Of a stretch of DNA of 64,000 nt, positions 11,101 through 26,100 are shown in pieces (the stretch's first letter is position 1; the number at the start of each line of letters is the position of its first letter). The stretch spans positions 1-64,000 of the forward strand of contig JAESUZ010004808.1 in NCBI GenBank assembly GCA_017311185.1, given 5' to 3'. The notes beneath the pieces were generated by a model, which had not been told where the DNA came from, did not search any database, and saw nothing but the letters and a program-made list of their open reading frames with translations. Source of the stretch: Proteles cristata cristata (taxonomy: Eukaryota; Chordata; Mammalia; Carnivora; Hyaenidae). Both the position numbers and the translations under genes were made by a program.

Positions 11101-14100
11101 GAGCCCCGCGTCGGGCTCTGTGCTGACAGTACAAAGCCTGCTTGGAATTCTCTCTAACCTTTCTCTCTGTTCCCCCAACAAATAAGTACTAAAAATAAAT
11201 AAAGGAAAAAACTTTAAAAAATCCAACACGTATGTTTAGAAAGAGAAAAACCACGCTCCCGTGTCAACAGATACAGAAAAATCCTACAAAACCCAACACC
11301 TGTTCACACAGCAAGTCTGAGCAAACTGGTAACAGACGGGAACTCCCTCAACCTGACAGCGAGCATCCGCGAAGACCCACAGCGCTCCTGCCACTTCAGG
11401 GTGAAGGACTGAGCACTTTCCCTAAAGGTCGCCAGCGAGGCGAGGCTGTGCTCCCTCCCCGCTGCTCCGCTGTGACAACATCACAGCGAGGCCTGGGCGA
11501 GGCCTGGGCGTGCGGATCAGGAGGAAAGCCAGCCGTCTATGCAAAGATGTGTTTTACACATAAAACTCACAAGACTCCACAAAAAAAGCTACTGGAACTA
11601 ATAACTGAATTTTAAAACAGATGTATAACGCAAAGCCAACATAAAAAAATTAAATATGTTTCAGTACGTGACAGGAGCTGGAAATTGAAACGAATTAAAC
11701 AGTACCATTAACAACAATGCTACAAAGCAAAATAGCGAGGCTATGAATTGAACACAACACGAACGAGAACACCATGCTGAACACTACAAGGCACCAAAGA
11801 AAAATCAAAGACTGAAAACAGACCGGAAGACTGAATTCCTGAGAGGTCAGTTCCCTATGGCGCTGCTAGGACACAGCAGAGGCCAGCAACAGACCCACGT
11901 GTGGGTTTTGATCAGGGGGCCAAAGCGATTCAGTGCAGGACCTTAAGGGTGGTGGCCAAGACAGTGTCGCTACAGTGGTGGTCAGGCGAGCGTGTGCACG
12001 CTCGGCAAACTCAGAGGAGGGGCCTTATGGTCTATGCATCCTACTTCACAAAAAGCCCAGCACGATGAACAGCAGCTTCTCTACCTCAGACGGGTAGGCA
12101 CTCGACCGGCCAAGACCCCTTGCTCAGCAACGGCGACCCCAGAGACAGGACATGGGTTTCCAGCGAGGCACAGACATGGCGCCGTCACTCCCAGGCGTGG
12201 GGCTCACCTTCTCCTCCGCCAGGTGCAGGAGCTGCTTCTTGGCCTTCTCCACATCCGAGGTGGGACCCCTGATGACAACCGTGTCGCTCCCCGAGCCCTC
12301 CACGGGGAAGTGGATGTGCACCCCACCACACTCCTCCATGATGGAGCGGATCAGGCGGCCCTTCGTGCCGATGAGCGAGTTGTGCAGCCTGGCGGGGATG
12401 GACACCTCCGCCTCGGCGATGTTGGCCTGGAATCACACACGGTCCGTAAGGGGCGGGACACAGGACGGCACGCCCGCCACACAGAGGCCCAGAGCCCCTG
12501 TGCACCTGGGGGCGTGTGCACATAGGTGTGGGGCGGGGAAGGGAAGCCTCCAGGTCACACCGTCAACCAGGGCTTTCCTCCTTCGGCTCTCCTGGTGCCC
12601 AAGCAGACACACAGCCGAGACGCCCACAGGCTGCTTTTCCTGCAGAAACGCCAGCAGCACCTCTCCTGCCTCCAGTCAGCGTCACACAAGGACCAGGTCC
12701 GGCCCCACTAGGCAGCAATGGTGTTCGAGACACTGGACACCGGGAGCAAACAAGGGGAGTCTGACAACTGCCCCCGGCCAAGTCCCCGCGTTGAGGACAC
12801 AGAGCCGATGGTCTGAGTAGCCCCAGCCCCCGGGGCCGGCAGGTCAGAGCCGGAGGGCAGGGAGCAGCGTGGAGGCAGGAGCCCCCGTGGACCGGACGCT
12901 GCTCCCATGCTGACGTGTGCAGGGGAAGGGCCAAGGCCTGCGGAGAGCGGCCCGCCGCACACGGGCCGGGACGCGGTGCAGCAAGGCCTCGCCTCAGCAG
13001 CGGGAGGGAAGGCCCCAGAAGAGGCACTGCTGTGAGCCCGCCTCATACGTCTCGAGAAAGTCTACAAAGGAGCAAAGTACTTCAAAGTAACGAAGCTGAA
13101 AGACATTTACAGGAATGCAAAACTATCCGGCATCCAACAAAATAACCCTCACAACTTCTGGCCTCCAGCGAAAACAGAGCACATACGCGGAGACAAATGC
13201 CCTCAGTGAGAAAAGAACAGAAAACAGCCCAGAAATGACACCGACATCAGAACCGGAGGGTGGAGGGGCTCCTGGGGGGCCCAGGCGAGCACCCCGCTCT
13301 GGGTTTCAGCTCAGGCCGTGATCTCACGGTCCTGGTACCAAGCCCCACGTGGAGTTCCACGCCGGGCCGTGGAGCCTGCTTGGGACTCTGTCTGTCTGTC
13401 TTTCTTCCTCCCTCTGCATCCCCACCTCAAGTTAAAAAAAATAATAAAAACAAAGAACCAAAGGGGGTGGATAAGACTACGACAGGCATTTTCACGACCC
13501 TCCATATGGTCAAAAAGGCAAAGGAAAGACCGAGCCTGTCAAATGTAAAAACACCAATATTCCAACTGAAGCCTCACAAGTGAAAAGGTCCAAGGTGACA
13601 AGCACACGAGGAGACAGGCAGGTCAGACGCTGTGCAAAGTACTGAACTCAAAGCAAACAAGACCACTTCTCCTTCCCACGCAGGTAAGGGGCACACAAGT
13701 TAACCACAGGACACTGTCAAGCTGCCTGTCACCAGGTAACTGGAGTCCCTAAAAAGAGGGACAGAAAAAAATATTCAAAAAGTGACCCCATTTTTTCCAA
13801 ATTGGATGACGATGCTAAACTCACACATCAGAGAGAGCTCAATGAACTCCAAGACACGAGGAAAAGGACCCCCAGACACGGCCTAAGTTGCTTAAAGCCT
13901 GTCAGGAGCCAGGACTCTGTGGACGTACATGTCATAACTCACTGAAGTGCACACTTTCAACGTGCAGTTTTTTATATGTTAATTTTTCAGAAACTGAGAA
14001 AACGTTATCCAAGGCCCTCATGACATGATTTTTACTAAGCACTTGAGTCCAGTGTGCCTGCTCGAATCTGTCGGGACGTGCTGCTCAGAGGCTGGCACTG

Positions 14101-17100
14101 CTGTGGGGATGGGGGGCCGGCCTGCCCGAGCCCGCGGGCCAGAACCGCAGGCTAGCGCTCTGTCACCAAACACCCCATTACCAGGTCTTTCTGGATGGAC
14201 AGGATGCGGCTCCGGGCAGCCTCACAGTTGGCTCGCTTGCCTGTGATGATGATGGTCTCTGAATTGCTGTTCTCTGCTGGAAGGTCGATCTTAGTGTTGC
14301 TTTCTTCTCGGATCTACAAGCAGACGGGACCCTGTGAGCAGCAGACCTCCTAGGTGAGACGGCTGCAGCCCGGGAAGGGGCAGTAGGGCTCCCTCCTTCG
14401 AGGTTACGCCAGAAAGGCCCAGGGCTTCAGGGGCAGGCTGAGGAAGGCCAAGGTTCAGGGGACAAGCCGGCCGGTCACCTTTTTAATGTTTGCGCCTCCT
14501 TTCCCAATGATGTTCTTGTGAAATTGTTTGAAGATCGGAACAGAAATGGAGTAACTGTTTTCCACCTTAGAAACAAAAAGGATGCACACTTAGCCAGCAC
14601 GCTGGAGAGGGAGGCATCCCATCCTCCACCAAAGAGCAGGAAATGACAGGATTCCTTATGGGAAAACACACACTTGGATCCTCCTGGTCTCCTGCTCTCT
14701 GACCTCTGACCTCCAGAGGCTTATCAAGAGAATGGGGGGCGGGACAACTTACTCAGCAGCTAGCTCTCGGGGCAAGCTTCAACTGACTGACGCAAAGCCA
14801 CCTTTGTAAAAAGTGGCTCGCAACATATCTGCTGGATGCAAGTTTCACAACGGAGTGTGCCGGGTGTCTTCAACTGACACTCTGGGCACGAGGGGGTTCC
14901 GGCCACCTCCAGGGCCAGAGGTGGCCCAGGGCCAGCGGAGGCCAGGACACCAGGCCGGGAGAAGTCGGCCCGGAGCACACCTCAAGGTGACACACAGACC
15001 CCGCCACCCTCGAAAATCCCACCGCTCCAGGGCAGCGTGAATGCGCTCAGGGCCGGAAGCCCCCCATCAGCGAATGAGTCAGCTGTGAGTTCGGGCCAAG
15101 CCCCACGAGAGACCAAAGAGAGCACGAGGCCACCTGAGCCCTCGCGTCAGTAAGCACCCTCGGCACGTTCCAAACCACCTGTTCCCATTCCCGCTCTCAG
15201 GAAGGTAACCAATCAACAGATGACCCCCTGTAACACCTGTACACCAGACGGCACAGTTTACCTACATGGCCGAAGGCCCCTCCAGGACACAAGGAGGATG
15301 GCACCCCACTGGAATTCTGTGGAACACGGGCACTTCTGTCAGCCTAGCACGCGGGGCTTCGAGGGACAATGTCGCCAGAGGGGTGGGGTGGGAGGCCAAT
15401 CCTGGCCCCGTGCGCTCCCCGAGCAGGGGTTCTGCTGCGACGCCCCCAGATCTCTCCACTGCACTAACACCGTCACAACCACGGAGGAAAGCACCCCTAC
15501 CAGGTCTGCCACCATTTTCTGCATGTACTTGGTGCATTTTTCCACCTCATTCTTGGGCCCTCTGAGTTGGACGATGTCACTTTTTTGCGCTGGGTCTGGA
15601 AAGTTGATGATAACCTGGAAGAAATCATTACAAATTCAAGTTCAGTTATTGGTAACGACTGGATTCCGGAGCAGTGCCAATCACTCCCTTCTAGAGGACT
15701 CCAGACGCCGTTGGGAAACCCTTACCTCTGGGAATTTGTCACGAATCTCCCGGATCCGCTCACCCTTCTGGCCGATGATGGTGCGGTGGAACCGCTGCTC
15801 GATGACGAGGTCCTTGGTGCGCTCGTTCTCCTGGAACCCGATGTGAGGGGGTGACGTTAGCAGCAGGGGGTGCCCGGGGCCCGGGGAGCCCCGCGGCACC
15901 ACGCGGCGCCAGCACAGTGCCCATGAGGACACCCGCGCTCCAGCAACCGGGGCCGGGTGTCGTCCCCTGAACGAAGTACAGTTCCACAGCTGAGCGCGGG
16001 ACCCCTCCACCCCAAGTGCCAGTGCGGTGGCCTCAACCCACGCTGACAAGAACAAGAGACCCCGGGGCACAACGCCCTGTAGGCACGGATCCTTCCAGAA
16101 CACAGCGTGGTTCGAACAACCGCCCCATGTGGATAATTAAGAATGATTCAACACTAGGCAGTAAACCTGCGTGGTCTGGTTCTCACCTACCCCAGCATTC
16201 TCACTAAAATGGCGCAAGAAAAAATAGAAAAGAATAAACAGGCAGAATACACGAAAAGCAATGGCAGCTAACCACTCAGAAGACCTTGGGGGAGATGCTG
16301 GGTCAGACCGGCACCAGGCCGACAGAGACACAAAGGTTCAGTGATCCCAGAGGCACCAGACACCCCAGACCAAGGGACGCCCTGATGACCTGCAAGCGCC
16401 CATGCGGCCTGTGCCTCCTCTGGATGCTGGAAGGCGTCCCGGGGACTCTTACGTGCGGCCCAAACCGACAATCACGGCCGCCTGGCTATCGTGTCCGACT
16501 CACACAATCAGGAGAAACACACTGGCGCTGGCAGCTTAGCCGGGGGGTGCAGGACGTCAGTCCAGCAGCAGGGAAAAGCCCCTGCCAGCCTCTAGAGTTG
16601 CAGACAAGCACAGAGCAGAGGTTTTCAACCTTGGCTGCACGTGGGAGTCACCTGGGTGCTTCCGAGAATCCAGAAAATCCATCACAGTCCCTGGAGTTGG
16701 AGCTCAAAGCATCGCAGACTCCGGGGTGTGGCCGAGGCCGGAAACCCTGCTGCACGGCCTCCGGCACAGCGCCGGGGCCCCAGCAGGTCAGAGCCACTCT
16801 GAAGGCGCGTGAGTCTCCTGCGCTCCAGGGAGCATGGGGGCCCGCCCAACGCCCACCGGAGCCTGGCCGCGGGGTCTCACCATCCGCGAGGCGAGCTCCA
16901 GCAGTTCCCGCTTGGCCTGCTGCACGCCCTGCGGGTCCCCCTCAATGCGGATGAGGTTGCTCTTCTCACTGTCGGGAGGGATGCGCACAGACACCTTGTA
17001 CTGGTCTTTGATTCTGTTTACTGAAGAACACAAGAAGAAACACGTTTTAGACTCGGATCGGTTATGTTCCGCTAGTGATTAACCACCTGGCAGAATAGGA

Positions 17101-20100
17101 CTCAAGCCCCAAATACTGTCACCGGTCACCCTACAAGCAAAGGGGGTGGTTCAGCCTCCAGTACAAGGCCCTCCACTCTCACACGTGCCGTGCGTGGTCA
17201 TCACCTGGATGGGCCAGGCCAGCGGCACCCTGAGTGTGTCACGGGACACACAGCTCCGTGGGGAGGTTTCGCTGGCCCGCGGTATGGCTGGGGCTTTAGG
17301 ACCCTTAACAGATCCCAGGGGTTTCTAACGTGGAAACAACTTTGGGAACCGGACCACTGTTCTTAAGTCACAAAACTACTCTCGAAAAAACAAAAACCAC
17401 CACTGAAAATCAGAGGCTTTCCATGAGCCGACGAGAAGAGCGCCTCCTGGTGACCAGCTGCGGGCTCCACAGAGGCCGTGCTGCCGCCCAGAGAGACCCC
17501 ACCCTCAGCTCAGACCCACATCGAGACCGCGCTATCTTCGCAGAACAAATCAAGTTGAAAACCCTCTGTCACCTCCTGCGGACAGAGCCCAGGGTCTGCG
17601 GTTAGCGACCCAGGCCCCCACACCCTGGAGAGGCCTTACCCCTGGAAACAAGGCCAGCAATTCGCCCAAGCTCCTTAGGGGTCACTAAGGACGGCCGTGA
17701 GCACACGGCCAGGAGGGACACGCGCCGTTCCAGGGTGGAGCCACACAGGGCAGGAGCCAAGGACTCAGAAGCAAGGCAGGAGGTGTCAGATCAGGAAAGA
17801 CAAAGAAGGTGAGGAACAGAACCAGAGAGCGAACAGAGCGAATCTGAGCCACACCGGAGGCGCCACGCTCCTGGGCGCAGACACCAGTTGGCGTCAGAGT
17901 ATGCGCTCTCATGTGACGACAGCCCAGAGCTCATCAGCACACGCACAACCGAACGACAGAACCGAGCTGCGGCGCACGTGAGCCTTGAGCAGTACGTGCC
18001 GGGAGGCTCCACCAGAGGTGCTCTGCCTGGGACTCTCACGGGTGCCCACAGGGCCCCAGAGCACGAGACTGACACCGAGACAGCACGGCTGGTGCGCCTA
18101 CGCTGCCGTGAAAACCGGACCGTATCAGGCAAACACCAGAGAGCGCGCACCCACAGGGCACCTGGCTCATGGCTGGGGTCCCTGCGGCCTAGCGATGGAC
18201 GCAGGCCGGGACGAGCGCTGCCCTCTCGCCTCCTACTACTGTGACACGCAGGGACAGGGAGAGCGCCGAGAGGTGTGGGGTAAACCAGGCCAGGAGTGGG
18301 TTTGAGGAAACACGCTTCCGGTGGGCAGAGCCCGCACCCACCAGGCTGCGGGAACCACACCTGCGCCCGATGGGACAGAGCTCTCCGGCGCTGCTGCGAT
18401 CCCGCGTGCCTGACGGAACCCCTCCCTCTGCCCATGAGCCCGTCCAGGAGTGACCAGGAAACCAGGGACGCCACCCCGTCGGGCGCGGGCGGCCTTCACT
18501 GTGACTCTGAGCAGGACAGTCAGGGTCCCCTCCAGACTCCCACAGCCTGAGGAGGGGCCAGGGGAGGAGCCGCGTGACCCCCCGGCCCGGGGTGACCCCC
18601 CAGCCCCGGGCCGCACTCACTGTTGGCCCCGCTCTTCCCGATGAGGTGCCTGTGGAACCTGTGCTCCACGCTGATCTCCACGTAGTCCATGCGGGTAACC
18701 TGCAGGGGGCGCAGAACGGGCCCAGGGGCAGCTCTTGAGGCCACACCGGCCAGGACCCGAGTCCAGGAGCGGCAGCTGTTGCCGTGCTGTGTCACTCAAC
18801 CGTTGGGCACTGTTCCAAGACTGTGCTTCTGGGCCCTTCAAAGACATTTCTTCAAAACAAGGTCTCCTCCATCCATGAACCTCCTGGACTTGGCCAGCTT
18901 CTAGTGGTTTCAGAACCCGCTACTCACCCCTGGGCCCCCTGGTGTCCCCAGGCCCACCCAGTGATGTCTGACTGGCAAGGGAGGACAGCCCAGCCAGGCC
19001 CCTACTTCAGCAGCACCCACAACGTGCAGAGGGGCCCCTTACCAGGTCTTTGACCATGGCTTCGATCTGTTCCTGGGCCACATTTACGTCCTCTGTGGGG
19101 CCTTCCAGAGTGATCTTGTCCTCACCTTCTGTGAACTCGATGTGAACCTACCATATCACAGGGAAGAAAGAGATGGCCGGGGGGGCACGGCACAGCGGCA
19201 GCGTCCTGAGGACCCGGAGTGCCTCCCCGGGACAGCGGCCAGTCCCCGGTGCTTCAAAGGAACGCACGTCCGTGGACACCACACACAGCTGAAGGGGGCG
19301 GCTGGGGCACCCGTTATTTTTGTACTAAATACTGTGATCAAACTGTCTTCGCTTCACCAAATACGGGAACTGTGAAATCCTCTACAATGTGCCCAAACCA
19401 CAGACGAGAAGCACCTCAACACCCCTTTCCGTTACAGGTCTACTCCTTTGCTTGCGTAAAGAATGAGACAAGTATCGGGGGCGCCTGGGGGGCTCAGCTG
19501 GTTAAGCATCTGACTTCGGCGCAGGTCATGATCTCACGGTTCGTGGGTTCGAGCCCCACGTCGGGTTCTGTGCTGACAGACAGCTCAGAGCCTGGAGCCT
19601 GCTTTGGATTCTGTGTCTCCCTTTCTCTGCCCCTCCCCTGCTCGTGCTCTGTCTCTTTATCTCTCTCAAAAATAAACATTAAAAAAAAAAAAAATCAAAC
19701 AACGAGACGAGGATAAGGGAGAAAATCTGAACCCAGAGAGCTGCCTGAAGGTGGTCCCCAGGCAAGGCCAGCCCTGTCTCCACTTATGACACGCCAGGCA
19801 AGAAGGAAACACGTGACAAGGCCATTAATCAGGGAGAGTGGCCCAGGAGGCAGCTGCATTTGTGTGAGGCAGGACTCCGGCCTAAGGGAAGTAACTAGGA
19901 AGTCAACTGAAAACCAAGTGTGAACAGGATAGTACAATGGGTGTGTTCTCGGGCAAGCCATCCAGGACAAGCTGATAGGGAGCCGTGGTCTCCTCCGCAA
20001 GAGTGGGAAGACGTCAAGGACAGAGGGGGAAAGCATGGAAAGGCCGTAACGCCACACTTCACATAACCAGTGCACACTGGCTCTTCCAAGTTTATAGCTG

Positions 20101-23100
20101 TAACTATTGTGAAGTGACTATGCCCTAATAAATGAGACATTTCCTAAAGTATTCACTGCATCTAACGACACACATAGCTTCGGATTAATAAGATCAAAAG
20201 AAGGACAGTTATCCTAAAATTTTCATTTTGTTCTTCCTCAGCTAACCATGGAACCGGACCATCACAAGCAGCCACTGATTTCTAAAAACTGTGCCACGGT
20301 CCTCGGAGGCACGCCCAGAATAAGCAGCGACTACTGTCAGCAATGGGCCACGACAAAGAACAACTCGGAAGGAACTCATCCGCGAAGCCCCTCACCTTGG
20401 GCATCTGCTGAGTGATCTTGGCCAGGTTCTGCCCTTTCTTGCCGATGATGAATCGGTGGAGCCAAGAAGGAGCAGAGACGGACGACACCGTGAAACTGTT
20501 GGCCTAGGAGACCGGGCGGCAGAGCAGTGGGTTGGCGGAGTCCAGCTCACATGTGCCTGTGCTCCCCAGAGCTGGGCGCACACCCCCCGCCACACGGTCC
20601 CTGCACCCGGCGCCCAGCCTCATGTGCGGCAGTTGGAACGCACTCTTGGGAGGCAGTTACCTTGGCATAGACTTCAGTGAGCGCCTGCCCGAGCTTCTCA
20701 GGCTCGCCCCGAAGGATCACGGTCTCCGAGGTGCTGTCTGAAGGCGGGATCTCCACAGACACTCCCGTCCGCTCCAGGATCTCCTGTAAGGAGTTGCCCT
20801 TGGGCCCGATGACGTACTTGTGCTGGGACTTCTTAACCTCCACAGCGATGGTCGTGGTCTTCTTTTTCTAAGTAAGAGCCCCGCGAGAGGGGAGTCAGAG
20901 GGGAGGACCCGGGACGAACAGGTGGGGACAGAGCACCGTCATCAAAGAGGGAGGGAGCAAGATGCAGACCCTTATGGACTCGTGAGCCCTCACAAGTGAA
21001 GACGGGGACCAGCCAATCCCCAGAACCTCCTCTGATCAACAACTGGGTTTCATCCTCACAAGAATCACCTGAGAATTTAACTCAAGCCCAGACTCAACAG
21101 CGGATGCTCACAGAAGCGAGGACACAAGTCCCCCCCAACCTAGGGACTGAGGTTCCGGCCTCACAGCCCATGGCAGGGGCTCACCGCTGACAGCTAGCTC
21201 CCCGTGTGACCGGCTCTGGGCGCTATGTCCACACCGCAGCAGCCCAGCCGCCCAGCTCCGAGCTCTGTCCACTCTCCCCGCCCAACAGCCCCATCTGCTA
21301 ACTGAATGGAAACCGAACTCATCCGGGATAAGGGGCTAGGGCTGGACCTCAGCCACACCCTCAGGGGACAGTCCCCACGCTCCCTTCCCGACCGCTACCT
21401 TCTCCTCATAGATCTTCTTGATGCGCGCCACCGCCTGGGCCAGCTGCTCCTTCTCCCCGGTGAAGACAATCTCTGTGCGGTTGACGCTGGGCGGCGGGAT
21501 GTTGATGCGCGTCCCTGTCTCCTGCATGATCTCACCAACAAGTCGGTTATAAGGCCCAGCGATGAAGGGGTGGAAGGCCTTCTCCACTTCCAGCCTCTCG
21601 ACAGCGCGTCTGTCCTGGAAAGGACGGAACAGAGCCGTGGAGGCTCAGCCCTTGGGCTGAAGCCCGTGCACACACACCCGGCCCTCACCCGGCCCCACCT
21701 GCTCGGCGGAGATGAGCAAGACTTCATGGCGTGCTTTCTCGATGCCTTCTTTGGTACCGGTGATCCTGATCTGATTGCTGGCATCATCGGGGCGTGGGAT
21801 CTGGATTTTGGTTGCAGTTTTGAGCTCTAAGTCTTGCAGTTTCTCTCCATTTTTGCCAATAACAAAGCGATGGTGTTCTTTGGGAATGGCAACAGTTGCT
21901 GAGGCCTACAAGAGGAAGTGAGGCAGAGCGAACAACAATATTTGTAGGTTCTGAAAAAGCATGATTTCTCCACAATATTCTCCAGGCTGAAAGACCATTC
22001 TCCCTGCCAGGGCCAGCTTGCCTCTCAGAACAGTCTGGTAAACATCACGTTCTGGGGGGAAGCCTACCCTGACCTCAAGACTAGGAAAAGTTCAAGGGCA
22101 ACACACTCCCCCAGGGCCCTGTGTCACATGTGCCACTGTTCTAGTCAGTTAGAAGTCCTTATTTGTTCCAACACCTCCTCAGCGCAATACGCCATCACGA
22201 GAGGAATATTCAAGAACGCAGTCTTGTTTTCCACGTCCATGATGGTCCACACCCTCCCAGGACACGGCAGGAAAGGAGGTACGTACTGACTGACCAGACT
22301 GATTTTTGTTTTTGGAATACCAGGCTATTTCTTTTTTTAGACATAAGCCCTATATCCCTAGTAAACTTTTTCCTATCTCTTTTACCACCAGTTAAAATAG
22401 ACAACTTGTCTGAGAAAATAAAATAGAAATAGTCCAAAGCCTTTATCCAATGGGTCCAACGACTAGAAATCAGGCAACTTCCTGGACTCAGAGAGCCCGG
22501 AGGACACAGGGCCGTCTTCTCAGGTCTGCACAGAAAACAGCCACTTAAGATGACTTTAAAAAGCAAAGTTATAGCAGAAACTCCCCCATCAGCCAGCTTC
22601 CCGTTTCCCCCAAAATACCATCTTATAGCCGACGACTGACATTCAAAACAGAAATGTCATACCGTGTTGCAGGCCATATAATAGACCCTCGCTTCCCAAT
22701 CAGCACAGAAAAACAGACCATCAGCTGGTTACACATTCTAATCAAATAACATTTGCTCCAAAAATGGACCAGGGAGGAAACTGGATTGCATAATTCATCA
22801 TATCACTGAGGGGTAATAATACTGATCTAAGAAGAAAAATCAAATGATCATCTCCATGAAATTTAAACGTATTTGTGATTGAAAATGTGCAAGAATGTGA
22901 ATATCAATGGGTGTGTTATCTTGTAACATGACAAAACCCGCGCACCTACTCAGCCCGTCCTGGGAGAGGCACTAGGCTGCAGGTTCCTGCGGGGCCGGGC
23001 ACCCTCCCCCAGCCCCGCTGCAGGCCACCGAAGAGGCCCGAGGAAGCAGCCCCAAGGGTGGGACGGGGAAGAGGCACGGCCGGCGCCTCCAGGAGCCCCA

Positions 23101-26100
23101 GGAAACCACGTCTTTAGTAAATGTCTACGGTCTGTAACGGAGAAGTCAGGGCAGCACCAAAACAGCCTTATCTTATACTAATGGCAACTGGTTAGAAGAC
23201 AGAATGCACAAGAGTGGCCATTTCCAACAGCCACCCCTCCTCCCCCAAGACAAAGCAGCTAAGTAGTTAGACACAGCCCAACACAAGACGTGTTAGAAAT
23301 CACAGGACAGGGCGCCTGGGGGCACAGTCATTAAACATCTGACTTCAGCTCAGGTCATGATCTCACGGTTCAAGAGTTCGAGTCCTGCACTGGGTGAGTG
23401 CGGGGGCCCCTTGTCGGGTGAGCCCCACTTCTCTCTCCCGCTCTGCCCCTCGGGATTCTTTCTCTCTCTCTGCCCCTCACTCATTTGTGCCCTCTCTCTC
23501 TTTCAAAAAAATTAAAAAATCACAAAACACTCCTTAAAAGACCTAATGCAATTCCTCTAAGCAAAACGCAGATCCTAGTCTGTTCGGCAGAACAGAACGG
23601 GACAAGGGAAGCCCTGAGAGGGCCGGACAGGAACAGAAAATGACTCCCCTTAAAGCAGAGTATTAGTACCTGGACAGACAGGCCAGCAGGCCAGAACTGA
23701 AAACCCACAAACAGAAACAAGGTAGTATGAAAATTTAGGACTTCATAAAAACAACCATTCAAATCACTGGGGGGAAACACTTTAAAAAAAGAAATGGTGT
23801 TGACGACCTAACAGCCATATGGAAAAGGATGAATCTGGACCTGCACCTCCCCCTGTTCGTAAGAAATTCCCAGCATAACCAGAACGAAAAAGGAAAAACA
23901 CCCTTCCAGGCACCAGAGAAAAGATGAAGTTTCTTACAATCTGTAAGTGAGACAAAGTTTCCTAGCAAGTACTCAAAATAACACGAGTGATGAATGTGAC
24001 CACACTTGTGTAACAGTCACACAGAAAAACACACCGAGATCAAAAAACAAATGGCCATCTGGGAATCAGTATTCACAAGGTGCGTTACACTGAGCAAGTT
24101 GGATACTTCAACTTGATATTAAAGACCAAAGAGAGAGTACGTAGAGAAAACGTGAAGGATCCTTAAGTGTTAAAAAAGACAATACTGGGGCGTCTGGGTG
24201 GCTCAGCTGGTTGAGTGTCCAACTCTTGATTTCGGCTCAGGTCAGGCTCTCCTAGTCAGCAGAGAAACCCCCACGCTGGGCTCTGCACTCAGAGCGTGGA
24301 GACCGCTGGAGATTCTCTCTCCCCTCTCTCTGCCCCCTTCCCTACTCACACTTTCTCTCTTTCAAATAAATAAGTAAATAAAACAATCCTGCTCATCTGA
24401 GAAATCCAAATTAAAAGTACACTCAGCTACTTCCCAGACTGCCAAAAGCCCAAGCGTCTGACCGGCGGCACGAGCCTGTGGGGAGGCCCCTGGGTGCAAG
24501 CAGCGCCCAGCACCTGAGGGCCAGGGCCTGGCTGCTACTGTAAAATGACCCGGGTGTGGCCCCTCACCCGCCCCGCCTCCTCCCTGCCAGGAGGCTCATC
24601 TGAAGACAGATGGGGTCAAACGGGAAATCCCATCTGCACAAGGTTTTTACCCCGACGCAACTGTACCAGAAGTGGGGGAGACAGGCAAATGCCCATCGGC
24701 AGGAATGCCTGAACGACTACAGCCCTCCCAGAGCACCGTGCAGCCACAGAGAAAGGAGGAAAGTCACGATCTGCTGACACGTACACCTTCAGAATACACA
24801 GGAAACAGGGTGCGGAGCAAGGCCCGTTACAACGAGTCACCTCCTGCTTCTATTCTCAATCCCAAACAAGGGGAGGTTACAAGACTAAGAACCGTCACCC
24901 GGCAGGGGAGGGAGGGACCGGGGGCTGAAGCGGTCTCTGACAGACCCTTGTGACACAGATCTGACGCTGTCCCAACCGAACCGCACCTCAAGAGGAGACC
25001 ATAAACTCCTTCAAGCAGTTTTAAACTCCACCGTCTTTCATCTTAGTTAGAACTACAGTTAGCACTCATGCAGCTTTCTAATAAAGAGGCACAGAGAGGC
25101 CCTGGGGGGCTCAGTCAGTTAAGCGTTCGACTTTGGGTCAGGTCAGGATCTCGCAGTTCATGGGTTCGAACCCCGTGTCAGACTCTGTGCTGACAGCTCA
25201 GCCTGCTTTGTACTCTGTCTCTCTCTCACAGCCCCTTCCGCTCTCTAAAAAATAAACATCAAAAACAATTTTAAAAAAAGGAGGGGGCACAGAGTTCCTG
25301 GATGGACAGCTGACTTCAGGTCCATGGCTACAACTGGCCTGCTCATCTCTGTGTTCAAAATGAGGGCATGATGGACATGAACGATCACCCCAGAAAGCTG
25401 TAGGGGGCCAAACCGAAGGGGCTCCCGCTGTCCAAAAATGACACAAACTTCACCATAAAGACTAACTAAATCAACATATCAAAAGTTCCTAACGACTGAG
25501 AAGAGTCAAGGACCCCCCAGTGAAGATGCCAGGGTGTCAGCGCAGGCTGGACATGGACTCGGCAGCTGGCCGAGGAAAGTTCTTCACAGGAATACCAATG
25601 GATCAGGTAATGCAGGAGCAGGGGTTAGGGAGGGTGAGAAAGCCGCCATCTGCACCCCGATAAATCCAGGCTGTCTGCAGATGACACAGCTACTAAGCAA
25701 AAGATCAGAAACTTAATTAATGGATGGATTTGCTGAAGGCTCTAGTCTAGTCTTGGAATCACACAGGATCACCCACAAGTTTTCTTGCCAAACAAGTTGA
25801 AGACAAAAGTAACCAACCACTGGATCGAACCCCCAGAAATAACAATGGACAGCGTGACAAAGCAAAACATGCTCGTCCCAGAAAATCAAAGGCATTAAGA
25901 AGAAGAGAAGAGAGCACTTCTGAGGAACGAAAGAGGGCGTGAGCACTACTCGCACAGCAGGGAGGCCTGGTTCCGACCAGTGGACTCAGAAGACAGCTGG
26001 AGATAATGCAAGAAGCCCACAGACTGGGCTTCACATGTACGTATTATAAAATTACTATTAATTTTACGAGAACCTGAGTGGCTTAGTCTGTTAAGCGCCT

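Noticed and set aside
19494..19679. Recurrent small frame ending GLEPTNREIMTCAEV, seen at many sites
   Set aside because: Reverse-strand translation of the feline SINE. It appears in nearly every copy and is not a gene family.
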